Both the position numbers and the translations under genes were made by a program. This document shows positions 61,901 to 64,000 of a stretch of 64,000 bases of DNA, one piece after another. This stretch comes from Phytoactinopolyspora limicola (GTDB lineage: Bacteria; Actinomycetota; Actinomycetes; Jiangellales; Jiangellaceae): contig NZ_JAAOEN010000018.1 of the NCBI RefSeq assembly GCF_011320225.1, forward strand, positions 1 to 64,000. The letters run 5' to 3'. The notes beneath the pieces were generated by a model. The model was given only the letters and a program-made list of their open reading frames with translations. It had not been told where the DNA came from and did not search any database. Numbering within the stretch: the first letter of the stretch is position 1; every line of letters starts with the position of its first letter.

Positions 61901-63490
61901 TCATCGCGACCGCAACACCCTGCCCGAACGCACCTCGGTCTGCGTCCCCGCCGCGACGGCAACCTCACCATTGACGACGACGTAGTGCACACCGGACGGC
62001 GCCCGACACGGATCCAGATAGGTCGCCTCGTCATTCACTGTCGCCGGATCGAAGACGACGACGTCGGCGGCCAGGCCCCGGCGTAACGTCCCTCGGTCGG
62101 CGAGGCCCATCCGTTGCGCGACAGCACCGGTCATCTTGTGCACCGCGGTGGCTAGGTCGAGGTCGCCCAGCTCACGGGTGTAGCGGCCCAGCACCCGCGC
62201 GTGCGCGCCGTACGCACGCGGATGCGGCATGCGCCCGGGCAGCTCGTACGGCAACGCGGATCCGTCCGAACCAACCAGTGTGTAACCGGCGCGCAGAAAC
62301 TCCCGCATGTCGTCCTCGGTGCGGTAGAACAGCACCACCTGAACCCGGTTGCCACCCTCCCGGCACAGCTCGAGAACCAACCGGGCCGCGGACATTCCGA
62401 CGCTGCTCGCGGCCTCATCAACGGTGACGCCCTCCGCGATGCCGAGCAGGCCGTCCGTCCGGGACAGCAGGACTCGATCCCAGTACCACGGGATCCGGCC
62501 ACCGGCGCCCCAGCCGGCCGCGAGTTCTCGCTCGGCGCGGTCCATCGTCGAACCGTCGGCGAGTCGGGACCGCATCGCCGCGATCCCGCCTTCCTGCACC
62601 CATGCCGGAAGGTATTGGGTGAGCGCCGAGGCCGACGCGTGGTACGGGTACACGTCGCAGGCGATATCCACCCCGGACCGTCGCGCATCGTCGAACAAAG
62701 CCAGCAGGTCGGCGGCGCGGCCCCAGCTCTGCGGATCGTTCAGCGCGATGTGGGAGTACTGGATCGCGGCACCCGTGACCCGTCCTAGCTCGGCGGCCTC
62801 GGCCGCTCCGGTGAATCCGCTGCCCCGCGAATGTGTCGCGTACAGAGCGCCGTGCCGGGCAAGAACGGCGCACAAGGCGGACAGCTCGGCCGTATCCGCG
62901 TATCGCGACGGCACGTAGGTGAGCCCTGTGGACAGACCGAACGCCCCCTGTTCGAGCTGATCCCGCAACAGCGAGCCCATCACCTGGGTGGCTTCGACGG
63001 ACGGCTGTTCCGCCATCCCCGCGGCGGCGATCCGCAGCTGCCCGTGACCCACCAGAGTTGCCACGTTGACCGCCAGCCCGGCCTGCTGCAACACGTCGGC
63101 GTAACCATCGAGGTCCGACCACGTCAGCGGAACAGGGTCGTCGCCGATCCCGGCGAGCAGGTCAGCATGGTCGTCGCGTCGCTCCTGAGCGATAGGAAAC
63201 GCCGAGAATCCGCAGTTGCCGACGACCTCCGTCGTCACCCCCTGATGAACCTTGCTCTGTGCTCGGCCATCCAGGAGCACGCTGACGTCGGAGTGGGTGT
63301 GGATGTCGATGAACCCGGGGGCGACGACCAGCCCGGCGGCGTCGATCACCTGAGATGCCTCTGCCGGCTCGTGCGGGCGGAGGACGGCTTCAATCCGACC
63401 GTCGACGACGAGCAGGTCGCCCTCGACCGGCGGCGCCCCCGTTCCATCGACCACCGTCCCGCCACGGATCAGCAGGTCACCTGCCACCAT
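61901..63490 (-). CDS. N-acyl-D-amino-acid deacylase / D-aminoacylase family
   Basis: A 529-residue amidohydrolase. Metal and catalytic motifs are FIDIHTHSD near residue 61, VVGNCGFSAFP, YATHSRGSG, QYSHIALN and TLVGSDGSALPYELPG. The family hydrolyses N-acyl-D-amino acids to free D-amino acid plus carboxylate. The neighbours (M81 protein, PLP aminotransferase) fit breakdown of modified or D-amino-acid-containing peptides. GAGG precedes the ATG. Full length and intact. Confidence 0.9.
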   Translation of the reverse strand: MVAGDLLIRGGTVVDGTGAPPVEGDLLVVDGRIEAVLRPHEPAEASQVIDAAGLVVAPGFIDIHTHSDVSVLLDGRAQSKVHQGVTTEVVGNCGFSAFPIAQERRDDHADLLAGIGDDPVPLTWSDLDGYADVLQQAGLAVNVATLVGHGQLRIAAAGMAEQPSVEATQVMGSLLRDQLEQGAFGLSTGLTYVPSRYADTAELSALCAVLARHGALYATHSRGSGFTGAAEAAELGRVTGAAIQYSHIALNDPQSWGRAADLLALFDDARRSGVDIACDVYPYHASASALTQYLPAWVQEGGIAAMRSRLADGSTMDRAERELAAGWGAGGRIPWYWDRVLLSRTDGLLGIAEGVTVDEAASSVGMSAARLVLELCREGGNRVQVVLFYRTEDDMREFLRAGYTLVGSDGSALPYELPGRMPHPRAYGAHARVLGRYTRELGDLDLATAVHKMTGAVAQRMGLADRGTLRRGLAADVVVFDPATVNDEATYLDPCRAPSGVHYVVVNGEVAVAAGTQTEVRSGRVLRSR

Positions 63491-63559
63491 CCTCGCCTTC
63501 CCCGCTCCTCCGCGCGGCGGTTGTCACCACCGCTACCCGATCGGTCAAGCGTCTATCAC

Positions 63560-64000
63560 TCATTCCGGCAGGTCCGAGAGCGCCGCCTCGAACCGTTCGA
63601 GAGCTGTGGCCAGCTCGGTCTCGCCGTGCGCGGCCGATACGTACCAGATACCGCGAGCGGCTACCCACACGCCGTGGTCGACCAGCGTATCGGCGAAGCG
63701 CGCGTATCGCGCGAGGTCGATCCGGGCCAGTCCGGCGTAATCATAGATCGGTTCCGGATCACCGAAGGAGACGTGGAACGCCATCGGCAGGCCCTGCACC
63801 CGCAGCGGCAACCCGCGTGCTGCGCCGAGCTGGCGAATACCGTCCATCAGGCGGGTCCCGTGCTCCTCCACCCGTTTGTACGGCGGATCCTCACGCAGGA
63901 CCGTTAACGCGGCCGTGACCGCCGCACACGCCGGAACCGACGAGTTGAACGTCCCGGAATGGTTGACGCCGCCGGCGAACATGTCCATCAACGACGCTTT
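63560..64000 (-). CDS. class III aminotransferase, glutamate-1-semialdehyde aminomutase-like (5' part outside window)
   Basis: The C-terminal 146 residues of a PLP enzyme of the HemL-like class III group. MFAGGVNHSGTFNSSVPACA matches the region after the PLP lysine (G-x-x-x-x-GTFxxNP), and YVSAAHGETELATALERFEA is the usual C-terminal helix. It may be an aminomutase or transaminase of the adjacent degradation pathway rather than heme synthesis. The frame runs off the window edge without a start. Confidence 0.82.
   Translation of the reverse strand, partial: KASLMDMFAGGVNHSGTFNSSVPACAAVTAALTVLREDPPYKRVEEHGTRLMDGIRQLGAARGLPLRVQGLPMAFHVSFGDPEPIYDYAGLARIDLARYARFADTLVDHGVWVAARGIWYVSAAHGETELATALERFEAALSDLPE

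Noticed and set aside
61220-62086. Long antisense frames opposite the M81 and D-aminoacylase genes and elsewhere
   Set aside because: They mirror real genes in high-GC DNA and encode no recognisable domain.

Overview
The window is strongly GC-rich bacterial DNA that reads like the accessory part of an actinomycete chromosome. The signs are many GTG starts, Shine-Dalgarno-led genes with 4-nt stop/start overlaps, deazaflavin (F420)-type oxidoreductases of the LLM and DDN families, a PucR regulator, several LacI/GntR regulators and long GC-rich inverted repeats at gene ends. Genus cannot be fixed from the sequence; a soil- or plant-associated member of an order such as Jiangellales is a guess. 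No tRNA, rRNA, CRISPR array or replication origin was seen.

Layout. 1-0.7 kb: 3' end of an IS30-type transposase, then an extreme G20/C40 homopolymer hairpin. 0.7-15.5 kb: a mixed housekeeping/secondary-metabolic block with a GNAT acetyltransferase, two coupled LLM oxidoreductases, a DDN protein, an SDR (3-hydroxybutyrate dehydrogenase-like), a PucR/GAF regulator, two coupled alpha/beta hydrolases, a KsdD-like flavoprotein, a methyltransferase, methylglyoxal synthase and an EEP-fold hydrolase. 15.5-33.6 kb: a sugar/uronate utilisation locus. It holds a possible polysaccharide-degrading (alpha/alpha-toroid) protein, a LacI regulator, a leftward operon (solute-binding protein, two permeases, an epimerase, two enolase-superfamily dehydratases), a rightward coupled operon (MocA, PmoA-like, NodB deacetylase, PL22-like propeller) and a large secreted glycosidase. 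Near-identical operators with the core GCAAAACCTTTTGC stand before both operons and the glycosidase, which points to one regulon.

33.7-35.9 kb is a decay zone: a frameshifted membrane protein, a broken pentapeptide-repeat gene, an IclR fragment and an SDR fragment. 35.9-44.3 kb is the most striking functional unit. It combines an inositol-monophosphatase-family protein, a HutC-type GntR regulator with matching operators, and a leftward operon encoding an FbpA/AfuA-like ABC importer, a HAD phosphatase and a secreted phytase of the MINPP type. Read together this suggests uptake and dephosphorylation of inositol phosphates or other phosphorylated sugars.

44.5-47.5 kb: a small lipoprotein, a BBE-type FAD oxidase and a hydrolase with an Asp at the nucleophile elbow. 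47.6-54.4 kb: hexuronate catabolism (manD convergent with uxaC-uxuB-lacI, plus a second lacI sharing an AACCGGTT operator with uxaC). 54.5-59.1 kb: a secreted propeller protein divergent from a GntR/LacI chimeric regulator. 59.2-60.3 kb: a PadR-DUF1048-DUF1048 module. 60.4-64 kb: an M81 (MlrC-like) protein, a D-aminoacylase and a class III aminotransferase cut by the window edge.

Across the window run several families of long, nearly perfect palindromes. One of them (60-70 bp) occurs twice with a paired change at its centre and once lies inside a coding sequence.
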